From assembly GCF_010645065.1 (NCBI RefSeq), contig NZ_JAADZW010000007.1:62001-126000 (forward strand): a stretch of 64,000 nucleotides of DNA. Reading direction: 5' to 3'. Positions 51,905 through 60,606 of this stretch are shown one piece after another. Within the stretch, counting starts at the first letter, position 1, and each line of letters opens with the position of its first letter. Below the pieces are notes generated by a model, which saw only the letters and a list, made by a program, of their open reading frames with translations, did not search any database and was not told the origin of the DNA. The translations under genes and the position numbers were made by a program. Source of the DNA: Flavobacterium fluviatile. Its GTDB lineage: Bacteria > Bacteroidota > Bacteroidia > Flavobacteriales > Flavobacteriaceae.

Positions 51905-53251
51905 ATGAGTACTTTCGAAAAATTCAATCTCCCAAAATCATTACAAAAAGCCGTTGACGAATTAGGGTTTGTAACACCTACTCCTATTCAGGAAAAATCT
52001 TTTTCTGTAATTATGTCAGGCCGTGATATGATGGGAATTGCACAAACCGGAACCGGTAAAACATTTGCCTATTTACTTCCTCTTTTAAAATTATATAAAT
52101 TCACTAATACCAATACGCCAAAAATCGTAATTCTGGTTCCAACCCGTGAATTAGTGGTACAGGTTGTTGAAGAAGTAGAGAAATTAACCACTTATATGTC
52201 GGTTAAAACTCTTGGGATTTACGGAGGTGTAAACATCAATACACAAAAAAAAGCAGTTTACGAAGGCGTTGACATTTTAGTAGGAACTCCGGGTCGTACG
52301 ATGGATTTAGCGCTTGACGCTGTTGTTCGTTTTGATGAAACCCAAAAACTGGTTATTGACGAATTTGACGAAATGCTGAATTTAGGTTTCAGACCACAGC
52401 TGACTTCACTTTTGGCCATGATGAAAACCAAACGTCAGAATATTTTGTTTTCTGCAACGATGACAGATGAAGTTGATGATATCTTAAATGATTATTTTGA
52501 TTTCCCTGAAGAAGTTACCCTCGCAGCTTCCGGAACACCGCTTGAAAAAATTACTCAGATTACTTATAACGTTCCGAATTTCAATACCAAAGTAAATCTT
52601 TTGAAACATTTGCTCGAAAACGACGAAAGCATGAGCCGTATTTTAGTTTTCGTAAACAACAAAAAGATTTCTGACATGCTTTTCAATCGTATTGATGAGC
52701 TTTTTGAAGGACAATTTGGTGTAATTCACTCCAACAAATCTCAAAATTACCGTTTGAGTACCATGGCTGAATTTCAGGAAGGAAATCTTCGCGGATTAAT
52801 TACAACTGATATTATGGCGAGAGGTCTGGATATTTCTGATATCACTCACGTAATCAACTTTGAACTTCCGGAAGAACCTGAATTATACATGCACCGGATT
52901 GGTCGTACTGGTCGTGCAGACGCTACAGGAACGGCAATTAGTTTTGTTTCTCCAAGAGAAGAAGAATTTAAAATCGAAACTGAACTTTTAATGGATCAGG
53001 AACTTGAAATCACTGATTTCCCTGAAGAAGTTGAAATTTCAGCCAAGCTGATCGAACCTGAAAAAGACAAACAGCCGATTAAGTTTTTGATGAAAAAAGT
53101 AAAACTTGAGGGTGACGGTGCTTTTCACGAAAAATCTAAAAAGAACCAAAAAGTCAATTTGGGCGGACCTTCAAAAACAAAAAAGAAAACCCACGGTTCT
53201 GTTAACCGAAATATGCTGAAGACCAGAAATGAGAAGAAGAAAAAAAAATAG
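51905..53251 (+). CDS. DEAD-box RNA helicase with DEFD motif II
   Basis: A 448-residue ATP-dependent RNA helicase. Core motifs: Q motif (FVTPTPIQEKSF), motif I AQTGTGKT, Ia PTREL, Ib GTPGR, II DEFD (in VIDEFDEML, where DEAD is usual), III SAT, IV ILVFVNN, V TTDIMARGLD, VI HRIGRTGRAD. A basic tail of about 60 residues (KSKKNQKVNLGG ... RNEKKKKK) should bind RNA. It is similar to RhlE-type helicases, likely in ribosome assembly or RNA decay. An ATG six bases earlier (51899) is also in frame; MSTFEKFNLPKSL is the usual beginning. Confidence 0.92.
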   Translation: MSTFEKFNLPKSLQKAVDELGFVTPTPIQEKSFSVIMSGRDMMGIAQTGTGKTFAYLLPLLKLYKFTNTNTPKIVILVPTRELVVQVVEEVEKLTTYMSVKTLGIYGGVNINTQKKAVYEGVDILVGTPGRTMDLALDAVVRFDETQKLVIDEFDEMLNLGFRPQLTSLLAMMKTKRQNILFSATMTDEVDDILNDYFDFPEEVTLAASGTPLEKITQITYNVPNFNTKVNLLKHLLENDESMSRILVFVNNKKISDMLFNRIDELFEGQFGVIHSNKSQNYRLSTMAEFQEGNLRGLITTDIMARGLDISDITHVINFELPEEPELYMHRIGRTGRADATGTAISFVSPREEEFKIETELLMDQELEITDFPEEVEISAKLIEPEKDKQPIKFLMKKVKLEGDGAFHEKSKKNQKVNLGGPSKTKKKTHGSVNRNMLKTRNEKKKKK

Positions 53252-53274
53252 CAACAGGTAATAAATTCCAATAA

Positions 53275-53322
53275 AAAAATTCCAAATTTCAATTAAAGTC
53301 TAAAATTGGAATTTGGAATTTT
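53275..53322. terminator. Terminator between convergent genes
   Basis: AAATTCCAAATTTCAA and TTGGAATTTGGAATTT pair around an AT-rich loop, followed by T-rich sequence. It separates the helicase gene from the convergent lactonase gene. Confidence 0.6.
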
Positions 53323-53344
53323 TATTTTTTGGAATTTGATAAAA

Positions 53345-54457
53345 CTATATTTTAGTAAAAACTAGTCCCACCGGCGAGCATAACTCAATTTTCTTCCCTG
53401 TATTAGTAAGTTTCCCGGTAGTTTTATCTCTTTTAAAAATAATAATTTCATTAGTATGCTGATGTCCCACCAATAGATAATTACCCGTTGGATCAATCGC
53501 AAAATCCCTTGGTCCTTTTCCTAATGTGCTCTGCTGTTCTACCAATTCTATACTTCCGTTGGTAAGGATCTTATAAACAGAAATATTGTTCGCATCGACA
53601 CGATCTGTTACATATAAAAATTTGCCGTCAGGCGAAATCTTGATTGCAGCAGCGCCGGTACCGCCTCTAAAATCTTTAGCTAGAATGCTTGTTTCGGCAA
53701 TCTTTTTTAAACTACCGCTTTTATCATAGCTAAAAGTCGTCAGTGTTGCGTCTAATTCCTGAATTACATACACAAACTTACCATCCTTGCTAAAAGTCAA
53801 ATGCCTTGGGCCGCTTCCTGCTTTTACATTTACACTTTCTTTTAATTTTAAAACATCGTGCGCCGCACTGGGATTATAGCTGTAAATGAAAACTTTATCT
53901 AAGCCTAAATCACTTGCCAATACAAACTTTTTATCAGGAGAAAAAGCAACCATGTGCATGTGCGCTTTTTCCTGACGCGCTTCATTAGGGCCTTTGCCTT
54001 CGTGCTGGATTAATTGCTGTCCTTCTGTAATACTCCCGTCAGCATTTTTCTTAAATACTGCAATATTCCCACCGGAATAATTAGCCGTAATTACATTTTT
54101 GCTGTCATTAATCAAATGACATGGATCTGCACCCAAAGCATCATTCTTATTAATTAATTTTATTGCACCTGATTTTGAATCATAGCTAAAAGCACTTACT
54201 GTGCTTTGTTTTCCGTTTTCATTTACAGCATAAACAAATTTATTATCTGCAGAAACCGATAAATAACTTGGACTTACAACACCTTCCGAAGATTTTTTCA
54301 AGTTAAACTCTCCTGAACCGGCATCAAATTCATACACGTAAATTCCCTTGCTTTCGCAGGTATTGGTATAGGTTCCTACCAACAAATTAAACTTATTTTG
54401 AGCTCTTGAAGTGGTTACTGCCAAAGCTGAAAATAGTATTAAATACATTTTTTTCAT
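53345..54457 (-). CDS. Lactonase family (6-phosphogluconolactonase-type) beta-propeller, exported
   Basis: A 370-residue protein with a signal peptide (about 1-19, ending SRAQ), so it is periplasmic or exported, unlike the cytoplasmic Pgl of E. coli. The rest is a seven-bladed propeller with repeating blades such as SYLSVSADNKFVYAVNENG, PRHLTFSKDGKFVYVIQEL and PRDFAIDPTGNYLLVGHQ. It may open sugar lactones outside the cytoplasm. Catalysis is not provable by motif in this family. Single gene. Confidence 0.87.
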   Translation of the reverse strand: MKKMYLILFSALAVTTSRAQNKFNLLVGTYTNTCESKGIYVYEFDAGSGEFNLKKSSEGVVSPSYLSVSADNKFVYAVNENGKQSTVSAFSYDSKSGAIKLINKNDALGADPCHLINDSKNVITANYSGGNIAVFKKNADGSITEGQQLIQHEGKGPNEARQEKAHMHMVAFSPDKKFVLASDLGLDKVFIYSYNPSAAHDVLKLKESVNVKAGSGPRHLTFSKDGKFVYVIQELDATLTTFSYDKSGSLKKIAETSILAKDFRGGTGAAAIKISPDGKFLYVTDRVDANNISVYKILTNGSIELVEQQSTLGKGPRDFAIDPTGNYLLVGHQHTNEIIIFKRDKTTGKLTNTGKKIELCSPVGLVFTKI

Positions 54458-54607
54458 ATTTTAAAGTGGTTTTTTGAATTAGCTAAAATAAGTAATAATA
54501 TCTTTTACTGCAGATTTTTGGCTTATAAATGAATTTCGAAAAGTTATATGATTCAAATATCTTTTGACAAAATCATTCTTTGAAGCTTCTAACTCTCAAC
54601 AAATTTG

Positions 54608-54615
54608 TATTTTTG
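54608..54615 (+). promoter_or_regulatory. -7 box (TATTTTTG) before the BatA gene
   Basis: A TAnnTTTG match 53 bases before the ATG at 54668, implying a leader of about 45 bases. Confidence 0.4.
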
Positions 54616-54667
54616 GCAGGCAGATTCGCAAAAAAAATATAAAGTAATGAAATAAATCAAGGCCTGA

Positions 54668-56596
54668 ATGCATTTTAAACATCCCGAAATTCTATACTTT
54701 CTCTTCTTACTGATTGTTCCAATTTTGGTTCATTTATTTCAATTACGACGTTTTAAAACCTCTTATTTCACAAACGTTCGCTTTTTAAAAGAACTTGCGG
54801 TTCAGACCCGTAAAAGTTCAAAAATCAAAAAGCGCCTATTGCTGGCAACACGATTATTGCTTCTTACGTGTGCAATTATCGCTTTTGCGCAGCCTTTTTT
54901 TGAAGCGAAAGACAGTAAAAATGCTTCAAACGAAATGTACATTGTACTGGATAATTCATTCAGTATGCAGGCCAAAGGCAAAAAAGGGGAACTATTAAAA
55001 CGTGCGGTTCAGGAGCTTTTAGAAAACACGCCTGAAACAGCTAAATTTTCATTGCTGACCAATACCGAAAACTTATGGAACACAGATATCAAATCGGCTA
55101 AAAGTTCACTGCAGAATCTAAAATACAGTGCAACTCCATTTGAGCTTTCTGCCATAACAGCAAAGATAAAAGCACACAAATCAGCACATAAAAAGGATGT
55201 AGTTATTATTACTGATGCTGTTGGTTTAGCCGGAAAAGAGGTGAAAAATATGGATTTTGAAGAAAAACCGTATTTTATCATTCCGGAAGCAGAACAAAAA
55301 AACAACATTTCTGTTGACAGCGTTTTTATCAATCAGACTTTAGAAAACTTCTACGAAATAGGAATTAATTTATCCGCATACGGTGAAGATTTCAAACCGG
55401 TTTCAATGGCATTGTACAATCAGAAAAAGCTAATTGCCAAAACGGTCATCAATTTTGGTTCAAAGAAAAAGATAGTCAATTTTACAATTCCAAAAGAAGC
55501 TTTCCATGGTTATGTGACAATCGAAGACAACGGTCTTTCTTATGACAATACACTTTATTTCAGTATTTCGAAAGCTAAAAAAACAAATGTGATCAGTATC
55601 GGAGATCCGGAAAAAAGCGGCTTCTTGTCCAGAATTTATACTCCGGCAGAATTCAATTTCAGCAATTACCCAATCAGTTCATTAGATTACAATAGTTTAG
55701 AAAAACAGAATACTATAATCCTGAATGAATTAACTGAAATTCCACAAGCGTTGCAGACTACTTTAAAAGCTTTTGTTTCAAAAGGCGGTAATCTGGTTGT
55801 TATTCCTTCAGAAAAAAGTTCAGTTTCAAATCTAAATACTTTTTTAGGGAATTTTGGAAAAATTCAATTCAGCAATCTAAAAACAGCAAGCAAACTGATT
55901 ACAAAAATCAATTTTGATCATCCTCTGTTTTCTGGTGTTTTTGAAAATAAAATCACGAATTTCCAGTATCCAAAAACCAATTCTTCTTTTGATATTTCCA
56001 GTCCATATCCTGCAGTTTTATCTTATGAAGATCAAAGTCCTTTTGTAACTATGATTCAGAATCCGGTTGCGGGGATTACTGTTTTTTCAGCACCACTAAA
56101 TAGCACCAATTCAAACTTCCAGCAATCTCCGCTCATTGTGCCTTTATTTTATAAAATGGGGCAAAACAATCAAAAAACAGGTGTAAATGCCTTAACAATT
56201 GGCAATAATCAGCCTTATTTTGTAGATGTATTATTAAGTAAAGATGCCATTTTAGAAGTAAAAGGAACAGAAGATTCTTTTATACCGATTCAGCAGATTT
56301 TAAACAATAAAGTCAAATTAACATTCAATGATTTCCCTGACACAGCCGGGAATTACAGTGTTTTTGATAAAAAAGAAGCTGTGGAAAACCTAAGTTTCAA
56401 TTACAACCGAAGCGAAAGTGATTTGAGTCAGGTAAACACAAATGTTGTTTCCGATTTTAAAACTGCCGATACGATTGCAACCATATTTAACACTTTACAA
56501 ACAGAACGAACTGACAGCCAAATTTGGAAATGGTTTGTTATCTTTGCACTGTTATTTTTAGCATTAGAAATGGCTATTATTAAATTTGTGAAGTAA
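54668..56596 (+). CDS. BatA-domain membrane protein with VWA-like domain
   Basis: A 642-residue protein. It opens with the BatA double-helix domain (FKHPEILYFLFLLIVPILVHLF and a second helix about 58-76), then a von Willebrand A domain with a full MIDAS start, DNSFS (in YIVLDNSFSMQA, near residue 95). After beta-rich sequence of about 350 residues, which includes a glutamine-amidotransferase-like segment (about 340-480), a final helix anchors the C-terminus (WFVIFALLFLALEMAI). Such proteins are common in Bacteroidota beside aerotolerance (Bat) genes; here the rest of the bat cluster is absent. The dihydroorotase-like gene follows, an order I recall from other flavobacteria. Confidence 0.87.
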   Translation: MHFKHPEILYFLFLLIVPILVHLFQLRRFKTSYFTNVRFLKELAVQTRKSSKIKKRLLLATRLLLLTCAIIAFAQPFFEAKDSKNASNEMYIVLDNSFSMQAKGKKGELLKRAVQELLENTPETAKFSLLTNTENLWNTDIKSAKSSLQNLKYSATPFELSAITAKIKAHKSAHKKDVVIITDAVGLAGKEVKNMDFEEKPYFIIPEAEQKNNISVDSVFINQTLENFYEIGINLSAYGEDFKPVSMALYNQKKLIAKTVINFGSKKKIVNFTIPKEAFHGYVTIEDNGLSYDNTLYFSISKAKKTNVISIGDPEKSGFLSRIYTPAEFNFSNYPISSLDYNSLEKQNTIILNELTEIPQALQTTLKAFVSKGGNLVVIPSEKSSVSNLNTFLGNFGKIQFSNLKTASKLITKINFDHPLFSGVFENKITNFQYPKTNSSFDISSPYPAVLSYEDQSPFVTMIQNPVAGITVFSAPLNSTNSNFQQSPLIVPLFYKMGQNNQKTGVNALTIGNNQPYFVDVLLSKDAILEVKGTEDSFIPIQQILNNKVKLTFNDFPDTAGNYSVFDKKEAVENLSFNYNRSESDLSQVNTNVVSDFKTADTIATIFNTLQTERTDSQIWKWFVIFALLFLALEMAIIKFVK

Positions 56597-56620
56597 ACTT
56601 ATCTTTTCTTTTTTGCTTTT

Positions 56621-56728
56621 AGTTTGTCATTCCGAGGAACGAGGAATCTCCGCTAGAAGCTCGACAAAGATTGGCTTTCCGTTGCGGAGTTACTTGCGGA
56701 GATTTCTCCTCCGTCGAAATGACAAACT
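56621..56728. repeat. Long palindromic intergenic repeat (GTCATTCCGAGGAACGAGG family)
   Basis: The 33-base arms at 56621-56653 and 56696-56728 match as reverse complements at 28 of 33 positions, both ending in AGTTTGTCATT. The loop of 42 bases is GC-richer than the flanks. It is a dispersed element type frequent in Bacteroidota and has the look of a non-autonomous mobile or REP element. Confidence 0.7.
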
Positions 56729-56783
56729 GTATGACTAAAAATTTTAGAATTATAATTCCAATTTAAAATAAATTTATCTATAT

Positions 56784-58040
56784 ATGAAAATAATCATCAG
56801 AAGCGCCAAAATTATCGATCCAAAAAGTCCGTTTCACAACCAGACTGTTGATCTTTTAATTGCAGATGGTTTAATTGAAAAAATAGGAACATCCATTCTT
56901 GATATTGACGATACAACCGAGGTTAAGCTGAACAACCTACACCTCTCCCAGGGTTGGTTTGACAGCTGTGTTTCATTTGGAGAACCAGGCTATGAAGACA
57001 GGGAAACGATAGCAAACGGACTGAATGTAGCTGCAAAAAGCGGATTTACTGCCGTTGCTTTACAACCTAACTCCTACCCTGTAATCGATAATCAGTCACA
57101 GGTAAATTTTGTAAAAAACAAAGCAAATGGTTTTGCTACAGAATTGTTTCCTATTGGCGCCTTAACTAAAGGCAGCGAAGGAAAAGACATGGCCGAGTTG
57201 TTTGACATGAAAAAATCCGGAGCCATTGCTTTTGGAGATTACAACAAGAGTCTTGACAACGCCAATCTCCTTAAAATCGCCTTACAATATGTGCAGGATT
57301 TTGATGGATTAGTGATTGCTTACTCACAAGATTCAAACATCAAAGGAAACGGAGTGGCAAATGAAGGAATCGTTTCGACAAGATTAGGCTTAAAAGGAAT
57401 CCCAAATTTAGCCGAAGAACTGCAAATTGCCAGAAACTTATTTTTATTAGAATACACCGGCGGAAAACTTCACATTCCAACTATTTCTACAGCAAAATCG
57501 GTTGACTTAATCAGAGAAGCTAAAGCAAAAGGCTTACAAGTAACGTGCAGTGTTTCTGTACACCATTTGGTTTTAACCGATGAAAAATTAGAAAGTTTTG
57601 ACACCCGTTTTAAAGTTACGCCTCCATTGCGTACCGAAGCTGACAGACAGGCTTTATTACACGGAATTGCTGACGGAACTATCGATATGATTACTTCAGA
57701 CCATAATCCGATTGACATTGAATTCAAAAAAATGGAATTTGATACCGCAAAAAACGGAACTATTGGTTTAGAAAGTGCTTTCGGAGCTTTATTGACGGTT
57801 TTGCCCTTAGAAACCGTGGTAGCAAAATTAACTTCAGGAAGAGACGTTTTCGGTTTAGAAAATAACACAATCAAAGAAGGTGCAAAAGCTAATTTTACAT
57901 TCTTTACCCCTGAAGGAAAATCAACATTTACGAAAGAAAATATTCTTTCAAAATCTAAAAATTCTTCTTTTTTAGGAACAGAAATCAATGGTTCTGTGTA
58001 CGGAATTTTAAATCAAAACCAACTTGTCATCACAAAATAA
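56784..58040 (+). CDS. Dihydroorotase-like protein lacking the metal-binding residues
   Basis: A 418-residue amidohydrolase-fold protein, closest to type I dihydroorotase, which closes carbamoyl aspartate to dihydroorotate. The fold motifs remain (GEPGYEDRET, LTKGSEGKDMAELF, VTPPLRTEADR), but the metal sites do not: the HxH place reads C-V-S (Cys62, Ser64), the next His is Ser181, and the His of the HIxHxST motif is Thr233. Only the Asp306 of SDHNP stays. It is therefore probably inactive and may be a structural partner of aspartate transcarbamylase, as non-catalytic PyrC' (PyrX) is in pseudomonads. The DUF4870-like gene follows by four bases. Confidence 0.85.
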   Translation: MKIIIRSAKIIDPKSPFHNQTVDLLIADGLIEKIGTSILDIDDTTEVKLNNLHLSQGWFDSCVSFGEPGYEDRETIANGLNVAAKSGFTAVALQPNSYPVIDNQSQVNFVKNKANGFATELFPIGALTKGSEGKDMAELFDMKKSGAIAFGDYNKSLDNANLLKIALQYVQDFDGLVIAYSQDSNIKGNGVANEGIVSTRLGLKGIPNLAEELQIARNLFLLEYTGGKLHIPTISTAKSVDLIREAKAKGLQVTCSVSVHHLVLTDEKLESFDTRFKVTPPLRTEADRQALLHGIADGTIDMITSDHNPIDIEFKKMEFDTAKNGTIGLESAFGALLTVLPLETVVAKLTSGRDVFGLENNTIKEGAKANFTFFTPEGKSTFTKENILSKSKNSSFLGTEINGSVYGILNQNQLVITK

Positions 58041-58044
58041 CAAA

Positions 58045-58371
58045 ATGAATAATTCAGTAGAAGACGGAAAATCAATTGCCATTACCAGTTATATCCTGAT
58101 TGTTGGTGTGCTGATAGCCATGAGTATGAATTCGGAAAACAAAAACAGTTTTGCTTCTTTTCACATTCGCCAGGCTTTGGGACTATCAATTACTTTTATT
58201 TCACTGGCATTAATTATTAGTCCTTTTGACAGTTTTCTGATTACGTTTCCAATGTGGATCTGTATGTCTGTTTTGTGGACTTACGGAATTTTTAGCGCCA
58301 TACAGGGACAGACAAGACCCGTACCTTTAGTTGGCGGTTTATATCAGAAATGGTTTAAATCTATTGGATAA
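58045..58371 (+). CDS. DUF4870-like small membrane protein
   Basis: The ATG at 58045 gives 108 residues; an upstream in-frame start would lie in the previous gene. It has three hydrophobic segments (about 12-28, 43-62 and 66-85). The ASFHIRQALGLSITFISLAL segment matches the conserved F-H-x-R/K-Q-A motif of DUF4870 and Tic20-like proteins. It is likely in the inner membrane with unknown role, and is coupled to the dihydroorotase-like gene by a four-base gap. Confidence 0.78.
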   Translation: MNNSVEDGKSIAITSYILIVGVLIAMSMNSENKNSFASFHIRQALGLSITFISLALIISPFDSFLITFPMWICMSVLWTYGIFSAIQGQTRPVPLVGGLYQKWFKSIG

Positions 58372-58472
58372 AAACCCCAAAAAACAAATTCCAAATTCCA
58401 AAAAAATTTTTCAAAATTGGGCTTCGGGGAAAACTCACAACTTATAACACTAAACTCATAACTGCTCAGGAA

Positions 58473-59117
58473 ATGAACTTATCTTTAGAATATAAAATAC
58501 AAGAACCAAAAGTAATTTTAGATAAAAATCCGTTATTGCTTTTATTACACGGATACGGAAGCAACGAGGCAGATTTATTCTCTTTTGCTACAGAACTTCC
58601 AGATAATTATTATGTGATTTCTGCAAGAGCGCCTTATGATTTGCAATATGGCTCTTATGCATGGTATGCGATTAACTTTGATGCAGACCAGAATAAGTTT
58701 TCAGACAACGAACAAGCTAAAATTTCAAGGGATTTAATCGCTAAATTCATTGATGAACTGACATCAAATTATCCAATTGATCCCAACAATGTAACGCTGA
58801 TTGGTTTCAGTCAGGGGGCCATACTAAGTTATGCAGCAGCACTCTCCTATCCTGAAAAAATTCAACGGGTTGTGGCAATGAGCGGTTATTTTAATGATGA
58901 AATTATAAAAGAAGGTTATACCAAAAATGATTTCAAAAACCTGAAAATATTCGCTTCACACGGCACTGTAGATCAGGTTATTCCTATTGAATGGGCGAGA
59001 AAAACACCTGCTGTTTTAGAAAAACTAAATATTCCGGTTACGTATAAGGAATATCCTGTTGGTCATGGCGTGGCTCCTCAGAATTTCTTTGATTTTAAGA
59101 ATTGGTTAGCTTTATAG
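58473..59117 (+). CDS. Alpha/beta hydrolase (phospholipase/carboxylesterase family)
   Basis: A 214-residue esterase. The oxyanion motif is LLHGYGSNEADL, the nucleophile Ser lies in GFSQGA, the acid in GTVDQVIP and the His in VGHGVAP, giving a complete catalytic triad. The family hydrolyses short esters and thioesters (YpfH/EstB-like, acyl-protein-thioesterase-like). No signal peptide, so it is cytoplasmic. It has its own terminator. Confidence 0.9.
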   Translation: MNLSLEYKIQEPKVILDKNPLLLLLHGYGSNEADLFSFATELPDNYYVISARAPYDLQYGSYAWYAINFDADQNKFSDNEQAKISRDLIAKFIDELTSNYPIDPNNVTLIGFSQGAILSYAAALSYPEKIQRVVAMSGYFNDEIIKEGYTKNDFKNLKIFASHGTVDQVIPIEWARKTPAVLEKLNIPVTYKEYPVGHGVAPQNFFDFKNWLAL

Positions 59118-59140
59118 CATAATTATATTGCAAAAATAAA

Positions 59141-59185
59141 AAAATGAGATGTGATTTGGTTTTACCATTTTACATCTCATTTTAC
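59141..59185. terminator. Bidirectional terminator
   Basis: AAAATGAGATGT and ACATCTCATTTT pair around a 19-base loop, with A and T tracts at the sides. It lies between the convergent hydrolase gene and the gene at 59234. Confidence 0.8.
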
Positions 59186-59233
59186 TTTAAAATTTTTCTA
59201 CTTTAAAATTGAATCTTTATATCAGAAAACTAT

Positions 59234-59737
59234 TTATTTTTGATACAACAGCGACTGATTCACTTCAAAATCAATCGATTCATCATCATTCACAAAGTAT
59301 TTCAACAGCACTTCACCCCATAATTCTCCATTACTGAAATCAGCAATAATCCATCTGTGGTTCAATACTTTTACTTTATTGATAATAAACTTATTTGGGC
59401 CAATTTTATCCTGACCGGTATAAGGATTTCCGTTTGGATTAGCATTTAAATCCAATAATTTTTCAGTCACTGCCGGAATCAGCTTTTCATATAAAATTAC
59501 TTTTCCGCCAGAAGCACTGTTATCAAAATAATTTTGTGCATTTTCATTGTTTTCCAGCGAAAAATAATTTGATTCTGCCAGTTTTGTCGAAACCAGATTA
59601 ATGCTGTCTCTAAGCTTTTTAGTCGTTTTATCATATCGTTCTTTTTCAAATTTTACTTCTCTGCTGTAAAACATATAAGTAAAAATATTCATTAGAATTG
59701 CTAATAAAAAAAGATAAAGCATTAAGGATTTCTTCAT
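59234..59737 (-). CDS. Hypothetical membrane-anchored protein
   Basis: A 167-residue protein with one N-terminal helix (about residues 4-22), then a charged coiled-coil-like stretch (SREVKFEKERYDKTTKKLRDSINL) and a compact C-terminal domain ending VLKYFVNDDESIDFEVNQSLLYQ. The TGQDKIGPNKFIINKVKVLNHRWIIADFSN-like region looks conserved, but I do not know the family. It follows the MBL gene by 13 bases on the same strand, so they are likely one operon. Confidence 0.72.
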   Translation of the reverse strand: MKKSLMLYLFLLAILMNIFTYMFYSREVKFEKERYDKTTKKLRDSINLVSTKLAESNYFSLENNENAQNYFDNSASGGKVILYEKLIPAVTEKLLDLNANPNGNPYTGQDKIGPNKFIINKVKVLNHRWIIADFSNGELWGEVLLKYFVNDDESIDFEVNQSLLYQK

Positions 59738-59750
59738 TTTGTAGGTATAA

Positions 59751-60515
59751 TTAAATTGTAATTTCTAAGTTGTCATAAGCAAGGAAAACATTTTCAGGAA
59801 GCTGTTTCTGAACTTCTTCATGAAATCCCAAAACATGGCTGATATGTGTCAGGTAAGCTTTTTCAGGCTTTACTAAATTGATAAAATCAAGTGCTTCCTG
59901 CAAATTAAAATGCGTGTCGTGAGGTTCTACACGAAGTGCATTTACAACCAGAACTTTCAGGTTTTTTAATTTTTCAGTTTCAGTTTTGTCAATGGTTTTT
60001 ACATCAGTCAGATAAGCAAAATCATCAATTCTGTATCCAAAAACCTGTAAGTCGCCATGCATCACATTTATCGGAACAGCCATTTTATCTCCAATAGCAA
60101 AAGGCTGGTTGTTGATTACCTCAATAGTTTTCACACTTGGTGCGCCCGGATATTTGTTTACCGTTTCAAAAACATAATCAAAACGCTTTTTTAAATTCTC
60201 AATCACACGCTGATGCGCATAGACCGGAATTTCTCCCTGTCTGAAATTAAAAGGGCGAATATCATCTAAACCAGCAGTATGATCAGCATGCTCGTGTGTG
60301 AATAAAATTGCATCGAGTTTTCGGCAGCCGCAGGATAGCATTTGCTGCCTGAAATCAGGTCCGCAATCTACGACATAAGAATGTTCGTCCCATGTGATCC
60401 AAATCGACACACGAAGCCTTTTATCCTTAGCGTCTGAACTCTTGCAAACAGGGTGATCAATCCCAATAATGGGAATACCCTGAGAAGTACCGGTACCTAA
60501 AAAATAAATCTTCAA
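59751..60515 (-). CDS. MBL-fold hydrolase (PhnP-like)
   Basis: A 254-residue metallo-beta-lactamase-fold enzyme. The metal motif is THEHADHTAGLDDIRPF, with further ligands in INVMHGD (His) and LTHISH. An early cysteine or histidine pair (IDHPVCKSSD) is typical of the PhnP-like branch, where it binds a structural zinc. Members act as phosphodiesterases on cyclic phosphates. The TGTSQGIPIIG start is also conserved in this branch. The substrate here is not known. Confidence 0.9.
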   Translation of the reverse strand: MKIYFLGTGTSQGIPIIGIDHPVCKSSDAKDKRLRVSIWITWDEHSYVVDCGPDFRQQMLSCGCRKLDAILFTHEHADHTAGLDDIRPFNFRQGEIPVYAHQRVIENLKKRFDYVFETVNKYPGAPSVKTIEVINNQPFAIGDKMAVPINVMHGDLQVFGYRIDDFAYLTDVKTIDKTETEKLKNLKVLVVNALRVEPHDTHFNLQEALDFINLVKPEKAYLTHISHVLGFHEEVQKQLPENVFLAYDNLEITI

Positions 60516-60576
60516 CTGAACTTGTTTTTTTTACAAAAATAGGGATTATTTCTCTTTCATTAGAATGCTAAATTAC

Positions 60577-60584
60577 TAACTTTG
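60577..60584 (+). promoter_or_regulatory. -7 box (TAACTTTG)
   Basis: A TAnnTTTG match 23 bases before the ATG at 60607. The -33 region has no clear TTG. Confidence 0.5.
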
Positions 60585-60606
60585 TAACAAATCTATTCAA
60601 AATAAA

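Noticed and set aside
57470..57988. Antisense open frame of 172 codons within the dihydroorotase-like gene
   Set aside because: It mirrors the coding gene's codon pattern; the forward frame has clear amidohydrolase motifs.
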